64,000 nucleotides of DNA, from positions 15,438,001 through 15,502,000 of the forward strand of contig NC_065918.1 of NCBI RefSeq assembly GCF_905147045.1. The letters run 5' to 3'. Within the stretch, counting starts at the first letter, position 1; every line of letters starts with the position of its first letter. Under the pieces are notes generated by a model that worked only from the letters and a program-made list of their open reading frames with translations, was not told the origin of the DNA and made no database searches. A program made the translations under genes and the position numbers. This DNA comes from Nymphalis io (lineage: Eukaryota > Arthropoda > Insecta > Lepidoptera > Nymphalidae). Below are positions 37,274 to 49,930 of the stretch, piece after piece.

Positions 37274-37609
37274 GGACAATGTATTCTTATTTACATATGC
37301 GGGTCAAGCATTTTTCGTTCTTTGTTTCCGTGTCATGCAAATAATTATAATTACAAAGTAGAAAACGAAGATCCCTTACAAGTATTTACGTTCGGAGTAA
37401 TATTGGAAAACACTGTGCGTATCCGACGTAACAATGTAGCTGGACCGCATGCTAAGGGGCCTTTCAATCATAGTTTAATGATTAGTAAGGCCGTTTTTAA
37501 TCCAGCTGGTCTCGTCGCGACTGCTCAATGTTTTATTACGCGTGCATCTGGAAATAATTTGCGATGTCCTGCAATCAATTATAAGTTTAAGTGGTCTCCG
37601 AGGTAACGG
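37274..37609 (+). CDS. Coding-like open stretch, unrecognised (possible exon)
   Basis: A stop-to-stop plus-strand frame of 111 codons, without an ATG before residue 70 or so, and more GC-rich than the flanks. The convincing part starts at about 37362 (ENEDPLQVFTFGVILENTVR) and runs through HSLMISKAVFNPAGLVATAQ to INYKFKWSPR. It may begin at an acceptor near TTACAAAG (37357) and end at TAA (37607) or at a donor, CCGAG|GTAACG. The pattern G..L.N..V, F.P.G, F.S.R faintly resembles the insect MBF2 domain family of small secreted proteins. That is a guess. It lies inside intron 1 of the minus-strand gene. A pseudogene is equally possible. Confidence 0.4.
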
Positions 37610-37769
37610 TTCGTACGCAGCATGCAATGTAACTGTTATTATAATTATATTTTTAGTTATATACTAGCATCAATGTTTCATATTAATAGTTTTATATTTT
37701 TTAACAAGTTACCTATTTACTTTAATTCATTCCATTTTTGTCATCCTAATTTAATAGTCGTATCGTTTT

Positions 37770-37771
<2 letters not shown>

Positions 37772-37819
<48 letters not shown>
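37772..37819. repeat. (AT)n microsatellite
   Basis: Long AT run with one C interruption. Confidence 0.9.
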
Positions 37820-38165
37820 AATCGAATAGCAATACAATAGTTTAATACAATCGAGCTGATATGCACGTAGATAGAAGAACTCTTAGATGATTTCTAGAAA
37901 CCTCTTGAAATTGGGTGCATACAGGTCGTTTTTACATATATATATATGTATAGGCTTATATTTACAACTGCGAGGTATTTTGGGTTTTAAGCTATAATTA
38001 CAAAAAACGATACGAAAACAATAACATTTAAAAGGATCAAATTAAGCTTATATAATTAAGCGGTGACGATAGCAAATGGTCAAATCCATTAAGCATCCCG
38101 AGAAAAACAACGCGTCACCGTCGCTTCAAGCGCTTTGATATGGATTAATTAAGGAAAGAACTCAC

Positions 38166-38208
38166 CGCTTATTAACAGCCGTGTGATCGCGAATAGATGC
38201 GGTGCCAT
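38166..38208 (-). CDS. Candidate first coding exon of the unrecognised minus-strand gene
   Basis: The minus strand reads ATGG in a reasonable start context, then 14 codons, MAPHLFAITRLLIS, then one base of the next codon, and AAGCG|GTGAGT, a perfect donor. The short hydrophobic and basic N-terminus would suit a signal anchor or a mitochondrial presequence. Exit phase 1 matches the exons at 37065 and 19119, and equally the one at 49931 does not lead into it. Just upstream is a promoter-like patch. Confidence 0.5.
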
Positions 38209-38355
38209 AAAAGAAAAATAAAATGACACGTATATGTTTAAAATAACAAACAATGACCATTGTCCTGCGTTTAATTAACGCTCTATGACTATGATTGGAC
38301 TGTCTCACTCTCGCGATACTCTCTTGAACTCTTTCGGCTTAAATATACTACAGTG
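38209..38355 (-). promoter_or_regulatory. Candidate promoter / 5'UTR of the minus-strand gene
   Basis: A moderately GC-rich stretch upstream of the ATG carries AGAGTATCGCGAGAGTGAGA on the minus strand. The core TCGCGAGA is known from broadly expressed promoters in animals. The plus strand also has an ATG-led open stretch (from 38285) into CAGTG|GTAAGT, so divergent transcription cannot be excluded. Confidence 0.3.
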
Positions 38356-38623
38356 GTAAGTTCTATGATCGTACAGATTTATTATACGTCTTATTAGTAG
38401 ATAGTATAATCCTACCTTACATGGCGACCCTGCCACCGGAGTTGGCCAAGCACGTCTCGAATTTGATACACCGTCCATATTTCGAAAGATAATTTTATAA
38501 CAACATTTTAATAATGTTGAATATCGGTGATATATTATTCGTATTGTTGATTTTAAATGAATCAAACGAAATTAAAAATCGTATTTTATTATATTTAATT
38601 AACTCTACATACACACATACATA

Positions 38624-38782
38624 TTCCTCACGATGTTTTCCTTCACCGTATAGTACGAGATGAATTATAATCACAAATTAAGCACATGAAAGTTCAGTGG
38701 TGCTTGCCCGGGTTTGAACCCACGATCATCAAATAGAATTAACTCACTGGGCCGTCAAATTAACACTGGGCCGTCTCGGCTA
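38624..38782 (-). repeat. SINE family 2, truncated, with a duplicated head
   Basis: Plus-strand CCTCACGATGTTTTCCTTCA to GGTTTGAACCCACGATCATC is the family-2 5' half. After that the A-box region is replaced by two similar pieces, ATTAACTCACTGGGCCGTC and ATTAACACTGGGCCGTC. Confidence 0.78.
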
Positions 38783-39129
38783 TTATAATTTAAATACATG
38801 TGTCAAGTACACATTATATAGAAGTCACATTGATTTATTAAAGCTGTCTAGACAAATAACACGCCCTTGTCCTTACGTAGGACGTGAAGTTCTTTATCAG
38901 ATGAGAGGAGTTTTCCTCAACTCCTCATAAAGTATGTACTACGCAAGCAAAGTCGTATTCTAGGCGAGAGGTGTAATGAATACTAAGTAATAGCTGGCCG
39001 TAAATTTAAAAAAACAAATTGAAAATTGCTTTTGAGCTGTCGGAAATTTCATTCTTTATAACTTAAATCGATAATTTATTACTATAACTATATTTTTTTC
39101 GATTACTACAATCCTAATTAATGAATACA

Positions 39130-39199
39130 GTAACAGTAACAGCCTGTAAATGTCCCACTGCTGGGCTAAGGCCTCCTCTCCCTTTTTTGAGGAGAAGGT
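39130..39199 (-). repeat. SINE family 2, 3'-end fragment
   Basis: GTAACAGCCTGTAAATGTCC to TTTTTTGAGGAGAAGGTT only. The order relative to 38624 rules out a single split copy. Confidence 0.75.
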
Positions 39200-42100
39200 T
39201 TAATGAATGTAATTATTATATTAGTTAGTAAATTTTTTTAATCACTTTTCATATCACTAATTTGCTATTCCGATCGTCTCGCGTAATTCTGACATAATAA
39301 TGCGTTTATACACCAATGTCTATACATCATTTTTTCCGTTTATTTAGCACATCAATAGTGCTTGACCGGGTTAGAACTCGCGACAATTAAAGTTGAAATT
39401 TTAATATAGCAACAAAAAAACAAGCTATTAATTCGAGATAAACTAAGAAGCGTAATACCAAAAAAATGGAATATTCTATGAGCTTAATTACTTTATACAT
39501 CACTTAATCTACACTCAGCTTAAGTATAATCCTACGTAAGTGTAATGTGCGTTAACCCGTGCAGACGAGCACGTGATATTGTTTATGGTTACCGACCATT
39601 ACATGTAATAACCCCTAATTGTTATAATTAACTTAATTCGCTGTATGAAACCTTACCGTGACATCTAATACTATTATTATTAATAACTATTTCCGTCTCA
39701 CATATTTCATTATTCATAATTAAAGTAGTTTTTTATGTAAATTTATTTTTAATATTTTTTTATCTTCAATATGTAAACTTTTTGGAACGTCATCTAAAAA
39801 TGAAGTTATTTATACCTAATTTTATACGAGTAAAAAGGTACTCGGTAATCTTGTAACTGGCATGAAATAAAATTATACCTATTTATTTATTTTTTTTAAT
39901 TTAATTCTGCGGACAAAATCCAAGATTAAGTTATTTGATCACATTAATTTGGTATTAAAAACGAATGAAAACATTATATTTTCATTTAAATGAAATACCT
40001 AGTAAAGTTATATTTATTTAATAATAATTATTATCTATAATGTCGAAGAAATCGAATCGATTGCATTGTAATCACAACTTGTACGAAATATGAACAAGAA
40101 ATGTCAACATAGTTTCATTTTTCCTCGTATAAAATTCTATGAAGTATTTTTTATGCGTTTTTTTTTTCACCTAAACGGTTCAATTTCAGTTGAGAAATGT
40201 CATTAAGTATAATAAAGTTTTGAATAAAAAATTTCATGCTCAAATAGGTAATAAGAATAGCATTGTTTTCTGTAGCGTATTCAAATGTACCAATCTATAA
40301 AATATGCGAACTAGTTTATCATTATATAACATTCATATTACTTAAATATTTCATAGTTACTCTTTTAAAGCATTTGATGTCTTTCTAAAAAAGTAAAAGT
40401 GACAGTTTGAAAATGTGCTGGGTAAAGCCTTGTTTCAATTGAGATTACCGGGTTTGAACCAGATATGAAATCTCGGGCTAAGATTTTAACTTCGGAGCCA
40501 GCTTGGCTCTAAATCATTTTATGACGTTAACTATAAATTAGCATAATTTGCAAAGCGTTTTTTTTTATGCAAAATAATGCGAATTAATGGAACTATACGA
40601 CTTATTCATACCTTAAGAACAATACAACTTACAGGAAATCCTTTAGATTATCATTCAGATAAGAATAATACTTCCTCTTATAAAAGCTAAAAATTCTCAT
40701 AGTCATAGTTATGGTGAAGAATACAGATCGAGCATTGTATGATAAAAAGCCAAAGCGCAGACTAAAATAAGTTACCGGGAGACTATACGGAGACTTGTAA
40801 CTTTATAAGTAGATTAGTTAGAAAGCCTTATTCGAGTTAGAGGTTACAAAGATGGTGTTATTTGTTCAATCAATCAATAAAATTAGAAACAAATGGTAAG
40901 ATTCTGTTATATTCACCGAATCATAAAGGAGTAAGTGTTTGATTAAAGTCATTGTTCTTAACGAGAGAGATCTTTGCCTAGCGACACAAGCATTTGCCAT
41001 TTGAGTTTATGAAATAACATATCTGCAGTACGGACTTATTTTAATAAACATTCAACGTTTATCTTTGGAACTAATATTTTTATTATAACATTTATTTTAT
41101 GTTATACATAAATGATTAAGTTTCATCGTGATGAACTAATGGGTAGGAAATCGTAGCCAAGGCTCTCAGGGTGAAACCAGGACAAGCACCATTGACTTCT
41201 CAAGTGCTTATGTGCTTATAATTCATCTCATGTGTCAAACGGCGGTGAAGGGAATATCGCCAGACGTTCTACTTAAAAGAAACCATAACCCAGCTTCGGG
41301 ACATTAACCTGATACTTTTTTATTACATATGCAATATTAATTTAAAATATTAATGCAGATTAAAAAAAACGAGAAATTATAACGAAACAAACAAGCTAAG
41401 TTGAATAAATTTTAGATAAAAATGTAAGTGAAGGCTCTTCGATAAAACAAATTGACAGATGCTCTAAGATTCAATCATAATATTAAACTCGTTTTTTGTT
41501 ACTTCAAATAAAATAATTATGCTTAACGAATTAATTACTCAGTTAGTGTTTGGGACGAAACAAAAATAACTAAAATTATTAATTTATTTTGATATTGTTA
41601 TATGTACAACATATATGGTAAACCTTAATTAATAACATGAACGAGAATGTTTTACAAGATATATTCTGTGCATATAGCATAAAATGACAAAGATCCTTGA
41701 CTGCTTTCGCGAAAAAAAAAACATACGCGACGAATATATAATTCTATTTTTGAACTTTAACTGTTACAATTAGCTTAATATACATATATAAAAATGGAGC
41801 CCAGACAGCCCAGGGAATTAAAACAAGTTACCAGAATATAACGAATTCAAATACAAGGACTTTTGAGTGCTTAATTTGTGTTTATAATTCATCCTGCGTT
41901 ATGCGCTGAAGGAAAAATGCATGTTTTCGGCACACATTGTCGCAGCCACAAAGAGGTGAAATATTTCTAATTATTGTATCTACACCCATGTATCAATAAT
42001 TAATTTATATAAAACATATTTATCATACATACTAGACATTGATATAATTTTATTATGTGTTTTATTTAAAAACAACTTTTGGTTTTTAATCTATATTTGT

Positions 42101-43354
42101 TGTGACTTGAAATTTACTATACTGTCTATATATTATATCACAGTTATAGGATTAAAATAAAAAATGAAATTTACACTAACAATACTAATAAACGTATTTT
42201 ATTTTTATCTTTTTACGTAACTAGTAACATATTCGAATGATTAAAAAATAAAATAAAAGAACAGCTTCGAATTACAAAAAAAAAACCAACAGTGTGTTAT
42301 TTTCAGCTGTCAAGCATTCATGACAACTTTTTTAAATACAATGGCCAGGTATAGACCTCCATTTTTACATTTCATGTCATGCAGGAGAAGAAGAAATCTC
42401 AATAAAATTCGTTTTTTAAAATCTGTTGAGACACGAAGAGTTTTTACATGATAAATGTAAATAGAGTAAATATAATATAGACTGCGCGGTGTACGTTTTA
42501 TAAACACCCACCTACACAATCAAATACTTAATTCGAGTCAATTCATTGTATTACATGAAGTTGTTTAATGCCTCAGAATAACACAAGTGATAACATCTAG
42601 ATGGTTCCGTAATTACTAACTTTGAAATACTCTGAATGCGATGTTCTCGTACACGGAAAATAAATGCATAATCTCTGAAACGTGTATGCGGGTTTATTTG
42701 CATTGTGCAATTCAAAGAACCTTTTAGTGCCGCGTTTAAAAGATGTGCTAAAACATTTTGAATTTAGAATGCGAATGAATGAACGTAAACAGGAACGTAA
42801 CGGTGAATCGAGTGTCACGATTTTAACAGTTCTTTTTAACAAATAAAAAAACATTTTTTTTTTTGTGTAAACATTGTGAATAATTTAATATTACATGTTT
42901 TTAAATAAATATGTATGAATAGAAGACAATTTAATGGCTTCGTATAGCGATATATAAAAAAATATACGGGAAATGACTGTACACAACGCCATCATAAAAA
43001 ATGTGTACTATTTCAAATAAGTCAATAATAGTGACTAAATGTCGGTAATTTGAATAAAGAATCATTAAATTGAAAAATGTATAATCACATAGAATACGCA
43101 ATATAATGAATAGTTACGATCTTACGGAGTTCAATGTGATGAAAAAAAAATCATTACCTCTTTTTAAAGACAAAAAAAAAAATTACGTTTGAATATACTT
43201 TTAATAATATATGCTCATACATAAATTGGACAACTTCAAGTTTTAATTTGAATCAGAAGAATATAATATTAACACTACCTACTGATATAATTATTTCAAA
43301 TACAGATATGTATGTACACGTTTTATAATTTTAATAATGTATAATTTATTAATC
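39200..43354. other. AT-rich DNA with SINE family 2 relics
   Basis: No gene supported. Eroded family-2 pieces: 39345-39390 (-), 40420-40510 (-, ACCGGGTTTGAACCAGATAT), 41140-41315 (+, GTGAAACCAGGACAAGCACC) and 41860-41945 (+, GTGCTTAATTTGTGTTTATA). The 85-codon minus frame at 42597-42854 has no domain. Confidence 0.5.
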
Positions 43355-43490
43355 ACTATATATTATAAAACAATGTGCTCCCCCGTCGCGTCTGCCTATC
43401 TACCTGGACCCGTCTGCTTCTTAAAAACTACCGATTTTCATAAGTTTATACGGTTATACGGTTTATACGGTTTTCACTAAGGTTTAAGTA
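43355..43490 (+). repeat. Helitron-like fragment
   Basis: ACTATATATTATAAAACAAT then GTCTGCCTATCTACCTGGAC and AAACTACCGATTTTCATAAG, as in the 14352 element. It contains three tandem TTATACGGT units before TTTTCACTAAGG. The 3' hairpin is absent. Confidence 0.5.
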
Positions 43491-43507
43491 TGTATATTTA
43501 TTATAAC

Positions 43508-43769
43508 ATGTGAGCATATGGGCCACCTGATGGTAAGTGGTCACCAAACGCCCTTAGACATTAGCATTGTAAGAAATGTTAACCATTGCTTACATCACCA
43601 ATGCGCCACCAACCTTGGGAACTAAGATTTTATGTCTCTTGTGCCTGTAATTACACTGGCTCACTCACCCTTCAAACCGGAACACAACAATATTGCTGTT
43701 TTGCGGTAGAATATCTGATGAGTGGGTGGTACCTACCCAGACGAGCTTGCACAAAGCCCTACCACCAGT
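43508..43769 (+). repeat. Repeat R3, near-complete copy
   Basis: From TGAGCATATGGGCCACCTGA to ACAAAGCCCTACCACCAG. An AT microsatellite follows after about 10 bp. Frames of 61 and 66 codons across it are incidental. Confidence 0.85.
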
Positions 43770-43778
43770 AGGTACTAA

Positions 43779-43779
<1 letters not shown>

Positions 43780-43847
<68 letters not shown>
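43780..43847. repeat. (AT)n microsatellite
   Basis: About 33 AT units directly after R3; possibly seeded by its tail. Confidence 0.95.
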
Positions 43848-43850
<3 letters not shown>

Positions 43851-45185
43851 AATGATATTACGCATCTAATATTTGGCAGAAATAAAAATGTTTCTATATC
43901 TTTCGCTTATATGGGTTTGAAAAGTGTAGTACTTTAGTGTCATCGTATTAGGTATTATAGTAGTATAGAGTATTGTAGTATATTCGTATACATTTTATTT
44001 TCTTCGCTATAAATGAACGATTAGTGTATTGATGTCTCTACCAAAATTGTTTATAGGTTAAAATAACATGTTCATTAGTCTGTTTTTAACCAAGTCACAA
44101 AGGTAAAATTGTCTTATTAGCTAAGCTGAGACGAGGTCGCGACGATTTCTGACCTTCGATATTCAAAACACTCTGGACACAAACCGTTAAATGCGTGACC
44201 AAGTTTATTTAATTCACGTGTTCCAACTTTTGGTTTGACATTTCTTCTTTTTTTTTTTTTGTTTAATTTTCTACTCTTGTCAAGAGCGTAAAAGTATGGT
44301 ACCATACAGCCATGTCTTAAGCATTTGAAATTATTTAACCAAAAAAATAAGTTGATACGTTGTATTTCTTTAACGATATAACTTACTTTTTTAGTAATAA
44401 AAATATACGAAACAATTGAGACAGTATCGTATAAAAAAACATATAAATGTGTTAAGATACATAAATACGGAATAAATACAAGTTTTTTGAGAGGATATTG
44501 AACAACGTCAGTTCCGCGAGAGGCCAATAAAAGAAAACAGTTCAACGGAGAAAGTAAATGTGAAATCTTTGAAACTCAGACATAAAAATATATTTGCCGT
44601 CCCAAAAGGACATTGCCATTGGCGTTTAATATTATCTGTGGCACTTATTAAAATAAACGTGTATGTTTTTTTATTACTATTAACTATACAAGTATTTTTT
44701 GTTATCTATGCTAATATTGTGGTCAGCAGCCGGAGGAGTTATGATTGAAAAAAAAAAGATTCTGTTAATATGGAGCCTATAAAGGCTTTTATAATATACT
44801 GAAAATAGATAAAAAAACATACTAATAGTTATATTCCGTTGTTAAAGTAGTTGAATAATATTTTATTTTATAATCGAATTGTAAACGTCATAACAGTAAA
44901 ATTAAAGTGCTTTGTAGGATTTGTGGTGCAGGTGATTTCGAAAAACGCTTCATATGGATATGCGGTATTTTAGGGCATTGTTATATATACTGGAAAATCG
45001 GCAAGGCGAGGTGTAGTAGGTGTAAACTTCAGCCTAGTAGGGGCGATATAATTAGTCCTATCCATAATGTACATCCAAGACTAAAATAAGCTTAAATTTA
45101 TATGAAAATGAAAAGCGAATTTTGGATGGAATGAAAAAATCGTTTCCATTTTAGGAACGTAATACGTAAAATCGTATAAATTTTA

Positions 45186-45189
<4 letters not shown>
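43848..45189. other. Intergenic or intronic AT-rich DNA
   Basis: The 142-codon minus frame at 44117-44545 is lysine- and hydrophobic-rich, driven by poly-A/T. Only its C-terminal 40 residues look at all protein-like, with no domain. I do not call a gene. Confidence 0.45.

Positions 45190-45217
<28 letters not shown>
45190..45217. repeat. (AT)n microsatellite at the LINE 5' boundary
   Basis: About 14 AT units immediately before the truncated LINE. Confidence 0.9.
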
Positions 45218-45221
<4 letters not shown>

Positions 45222-46540
45222 TGATATTTGCGATATTTGCGATACGGTACATTATAGTAGAGTATTTTTATTTGCGGACGATTTAAAATTAACAAAAGTA
45301 ATAAACAACTTAGCTGACTCAGAGCTCTTACAGGTGGATATTAATGCTATATATAATTGGTGTAAAAATAATAAAATGGAATTAAACGTCAGTAAATGCA
45401 AGCATATAAAATTTACGCGGAAGCTCAATATAATCAAAACAATATATAGCATTGATAACATCAAGTTGGAGGATGTTTTTGAAATAAGTGATTTGGGTGT
45501 CATTTTTGATGACAAGCTTACTTTTGTCCCGCACTTCAATAAAATAATTACGAAAAGTTCCAAAACGTTAGGATTTTTAATTAGAAATGGTAAACACTTC
45601 ACGAATAACACGAAAAAAATAATCTATAACGCTTACGTGCGTAGTGTACTGGAGTACGGTAGTGTTGTGTGGAATCCTTGTTACAATGTACATCGTCTGC
45701 GTATAGAGAGAATACAGAAGCGATTTGTATATCATCTATCCAGAAACAAAAAAACCTCATACAATAAATCTAATAAAAATTACAGCAATCTCTTGAAAGA
45801 CTTTAATATGGATAGTCTCTCTGTACGCAGACAATTATTAGATCTCTCTTTCCTATTTAAGATAATTCGTAACGAGATCGACTGTACTTACTTACTTGAA
45901 AAGATATACTATCGTATTCCAAGGCGCAATGTTCGTAGTTTTCTGGGCACTTTTGATGTCAGAATATCAAAAACGAAATTAGGATGTAATGCACCAATGC
46001 CTAGATCATCACGGTTGTACAATGGTTTTTGTCAAGATCTAGATATTTTTAATGACTCTGCCATGATTTATCGTAAACGGGCGCTAGAATTGTTGAGAGA
46101 TGCAAATAAATAATAAATAAATAAATAAATAATAAATAATGTTATCTTAATTTTATTTTGTATTAATTAGTATATTTTTAGTAATTTTTTTGTAACGTAA
46201 ACTTTGCATGAATTTAATGAATTATTTAATTTTAATTTGTACCTATATCAATTTCAAACTATTTGTGTTATTAATTTTAATTTTATTAAGTGCATGTTTA
46301 TTTTTTTATGATCTTTAATTTGTACCAATTTGGACTTTTTTTTTTTTTAATCTTTCTACTCATGTTGCTATAATTATGTGTTAATGTATTTTTAAAACAA
46401 ATATTGTAATTGTTGTGGCTACTTTAAAAAGCTTCACATGTTAGCTATTTTCACTAAATTGTTTTACATTTGTCATTAAAACATGTAGTAGCTACTAGTG
46501 GTCCTTAAAATAAATAAATAAATAAAATAAAATAAAATTG
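45218..46540 (+). mobile_element. 5'-truncated non-LTR retrotransposon (Jockey/CR1-type LINE)
   Basis: Reverse-transcriptase coding sequence is followed by a 427-bp AT-rich 3'UTR ending in AATAAATAAATAAATAAAAT. The 5' side starts abruptly next to an AT repeat, as expected of incomplete reverse transcription. No target duplication can be read because of the repeat. Confidence 0.85.
45220..46113 (+). pseudogene. LINE reverse transcriptase, C-terminal part
   Basis: 297 codons, uninterrupted to TAA. The catalytic box FADD is at residues 18-21 (45271-45282). The usual C-terminal landmarks follow: WCKNNKMELNVSKC, then LGVIFDDKLTF, then YVRSVLEYGSVVWNPCYNVH and RIERIQKRFVYHL. These belong to the Jockey/CR1 group of LINEs. 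The endonuclease and the fingers/palm before FADD are missing, so it cannot be active. The open frame means the insertion is fairly recent or was selected elsewhere. The frame starts before any ATG; GTG at 45334 is not a real start. A short duplication GATATTTGC occurs just before the RT part. Confidence 0.88.
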
Positions 46541-48974
46541 AAATTACGCGCAAATGTTTTAATAGTTATATAAGCATTTCCGTCATGTCCGACAACGTTT
46601 AAAAATAAGAAAATGGATTTGCGACGTTTGATTCGATTTTGAAACGTCAAAAGTGATATGACGACATTGACCTAGCGTATAAAGTTATGGTTAGTTGATT
46701 GAAGAATCCGAGTCCAGCATTTATAAATCCTTTTATGTCTAATTTAAACTGATTTGCCTATTAAACAACGCTACAAAAAACGATTAAGATTACTTTCCCA
46801 GTTACCCAACTATTTATAAGGTCGAAATTTGCCGTAATGTTCGCCGTGCTGTGCGAATACTAATATACATTTGTAAAAACTTTGCGTTATTCTAATGAAA
46901 TCGAAACGGGTTTTCGTTACATAATAAGAAATTCTGTCTAACACGAGGATCTATCTCGACCTGGCTCGTTTTGATATTTGCGTAAACTCTAAACATAATA
47001 AAAAAAGGGAAAATGTAAACAAAAGTAAATATAATTCTTCTATAAAATTATGCAAATAATTACCATTAATTTTTGAATTTCATAATGTGTTAAGCCACCG
47101 TATTTGAAATATAACATGAAAATTTAAAACCTGTTATCGGTTGAACACTAAACGTAGTCATCGAACATTTTTCACGGCTTCGAAAAGCCTAATATGAATA
47201 ATTACGCAAGAAAATACAATGTTGACGTATATCAAGTATATCAAATCAAACGCAAGTCTGGCGTCCCATGTGTATTTTTAGAAAAATGATAATTGCACGA
47301 AAACCTTCAACAGAATTAAATTCAAGAAGCGCAACGTAGCGTAATCAGTAGACGGGACAGGTTTATTGTAATTCACTATTTGTTTGTTGTCTCAGTGAAG
47401 TATGTAGGAAGCTTAGAAGGTTTAAAGTACGGATTTTCCCGTTATCGAAGAATCAAGTAATTAACAAGCCTAACAAGTATATAATATCTTAATACAAGAC
47501 TTCATACAAAATAAATAAAATAAATTTATAATGAATTGAAATCTCATCTCATTGTATTGATAATAACTGCGCAATTTGTATAATTATTTTTTTAAAACAT
47601 TTTTTGTAAACAATTTATGTATTGATTTTTTGTACATTGATACTACGAACTGGATACATTTGAAACACTGACACTACGAGTCTTATAAATCACTTCTCAC
47701 ATCGACAATGAACAGCCAACCTTGGCATCTAAGACCAAACATCTCTTGTGCCTGTAAATAATTCGCTCATTATTCAGAATACAGCATAGTTATGCTGTGA
47801 AAACAATCAACGTTATTGAATAATATAACGATTTTAACAAACAAAGTTATATTAAAACTAGTTAATTTATTTTTATTGCATATAAATAAACCCGCAAATT
47901 CAATATTCTAAAATATCGTCGTTGATAAATATTTTTTTATACATGATATATAGGTTTTTATTTTGCAAAACAATACTTCAAGTTCCGGCATCTAAATCTG
48001 ACGTCAGATCTTAAAGATGCAAAATTTAAATGAACTCTCTACTTGTATACTATTGATAATTGTGTATGAATTATTGACAAGAACTATTAAAAAAAACGAT
48101 AACTCGTTTTTTTAAAATCAATCGTCAATTTTATTATGACGCATTATTTTCTTTCTCTAATATTTAAGTAATGCAATATTATAATTAGGTCATTTATTTT
48201 TAACACTTACAATACGGCTCAAGCAGTCTTAATATCTGACAATTCAATCCTTATCCAATAATAGTATTGCAACATTATCTATAGGTAAACTAAAACCAAA
48301 TCATTTGCATTCTAAATTTAAAATTTAATTTTTTTTTATAATAATTCAGTCAATAACAAAATAAATATAATCATAATGCCCACAATTATATTCAAGTGTT
48401 AAAGAAAACAGTTCGAGTGTTGGCTTTTTGTAGAACGAATAATATTTACAAATCTAAAAATATTTGCCAAATTTTATCTTACACAGATGACGTGAGCCAA
48501 ACATCGTCATCACGACTTTGCGATTAATGATGGTCGTTCATTTGAAATGAATACATTATTAGAATAAAAACTTAGTTTATTTTTTACAAATTAATCAATT
48601 AACTTAAAAATTTATCTGTCTTTTAAATTACTTAATTATTTATAAAACAGTCAAAAGCAGTTGTTAAGAAAAATTATATTTTTAAATATAATGTTTAATT
48701 GTACCACCGCAATTTGTTTTCATCCATGTTTATTGGTCTTAAGACGACTTGTTCTTGAAAATATTCAAATAGTAGTTTTGGACGTTTAAATAGCTGTTAG
48801 TGTTTCTTCAAGACCGACAAGGTGAAAGTTTGACATTTATCTAAAATCAATTAAAACAGATATTTTGCTTGGCGTCACGCACTCTTATTGTTACTATATC
48901 GAAGTGCACGAGTAAAATAAAAAAATATTTTTAATCTGTATTCCAAAGATCAAAAATTAGACTAATTATAGCAG

Positions 48975-49003
48975 AATTGAATGATTGAGCCAATCATTCA
49001 ATT
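48975..49003. repeat. Perfect 12-bp hairpin
   Basis: AATTGAATGATT and AATCATTCAATT around GAGCC. Confidence 0.8.
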
Positions 49004-49213
49004 GTGGTATCATTCATTCGCTATCTTATTTCTATGGCAGTTTTATTTGAAAAAAAATATTCTTTATATGCATACTTCCATGAACCTTGTTTTTATTTCA
49101 ATAATATGGTAATCATATTACTGGATACCAATTTTGTGGGTTGTTAAGGTAAATTGTATAGGCAGTAATTTCGTACTCTACAGCATACGTCGATAACATT
49201 GGGCACATTATTT

Positions 49214-49242
49214 GAACAATGAGATATAACTGCTCATTGTTC
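49214..49242. repeat. Perfect 10-bp hairpin
   Basis: GAACAATGAG and CTCATTGTTC around a 9-nt loop. Confidence 0.75.
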
Positions 49243-49930
49243 GTCTTATGCTCCTGTCATCATTTAATATAACGATGCCACCTACCGCTTAGATGTGTTG
49301 AGGTGTGATATTCCTGATTGTGAATTATAGGACAGCTTTATAAACTATTTATTTGATTAAAATATATTGTTTTATTTACTTTAGTATGATGTATTATATA
49401 TAACATTAGGTACTTTTCGATATTATTTTTAAGAATCTCTCGAGGGTATTTCACAATTTTGTAGTTTTATGTATAGGTTATTCTAAACCTGATAAGCTTA
49501 ACTTTACAAAAACTTCCTTTAATTTACTATCTGAAGTGTGAAGCGTAAATCTTTGTAAGTCTGGGCTGCTAATAAGACTGAATTTTCAAGAGAAAAAAAA
49601 TAATTAATATTTTCATTGGCTCGAATCAAGATTTTTCAATTTTGTATTAACATCATTATAAGCAAGTCTAGACGAATGAGGCAGGTTCTTATTCAGTGAT
49701 AATTAATAAATTGTGGGTATTATCGAGTTTATAATTAATTACTGATTTTCAAAAAGTGCTGAAAATGTATTAATTTAAAATTATTTTATCAACGAAAGTA
49801 ATTCGTACATAATATTAACATTACAGTTTCATTTATAAGATGATTAAGATCGTATTCTTAGAATCGAGCACCTAGTTCGAAAGTAGGTAGGGCCGAGTTT
49901 GCTTCGTATGTTTGTCAAACTTGTTTTTAC

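Larger units (their letters stand above)
46541..49870. other. AT-rich DNA with two hairpins and an R3 relic
   Basis: No gene supported. 47695-47790 holds R3 words (GCCAACCTTGGCATCTAAGA, TCTTGTGCCTGTAA). Hairpins at 48975-49003 and 49214-49242. Confidence 0.5.

Noticed and set aside
38395..38470. Minus-strand exon MDGVSNSRRAWPTP with donor TAAG|GTAGGA
   Set aside because: The donor is mediocre, the phase partner is unknown, and the peptide does not look conserved.
44117..44545. 142-codon minus-strand frame
   Set aside because: The composition follows local poly-A/T tracts. No recognisable domain, no splice or promoter context.
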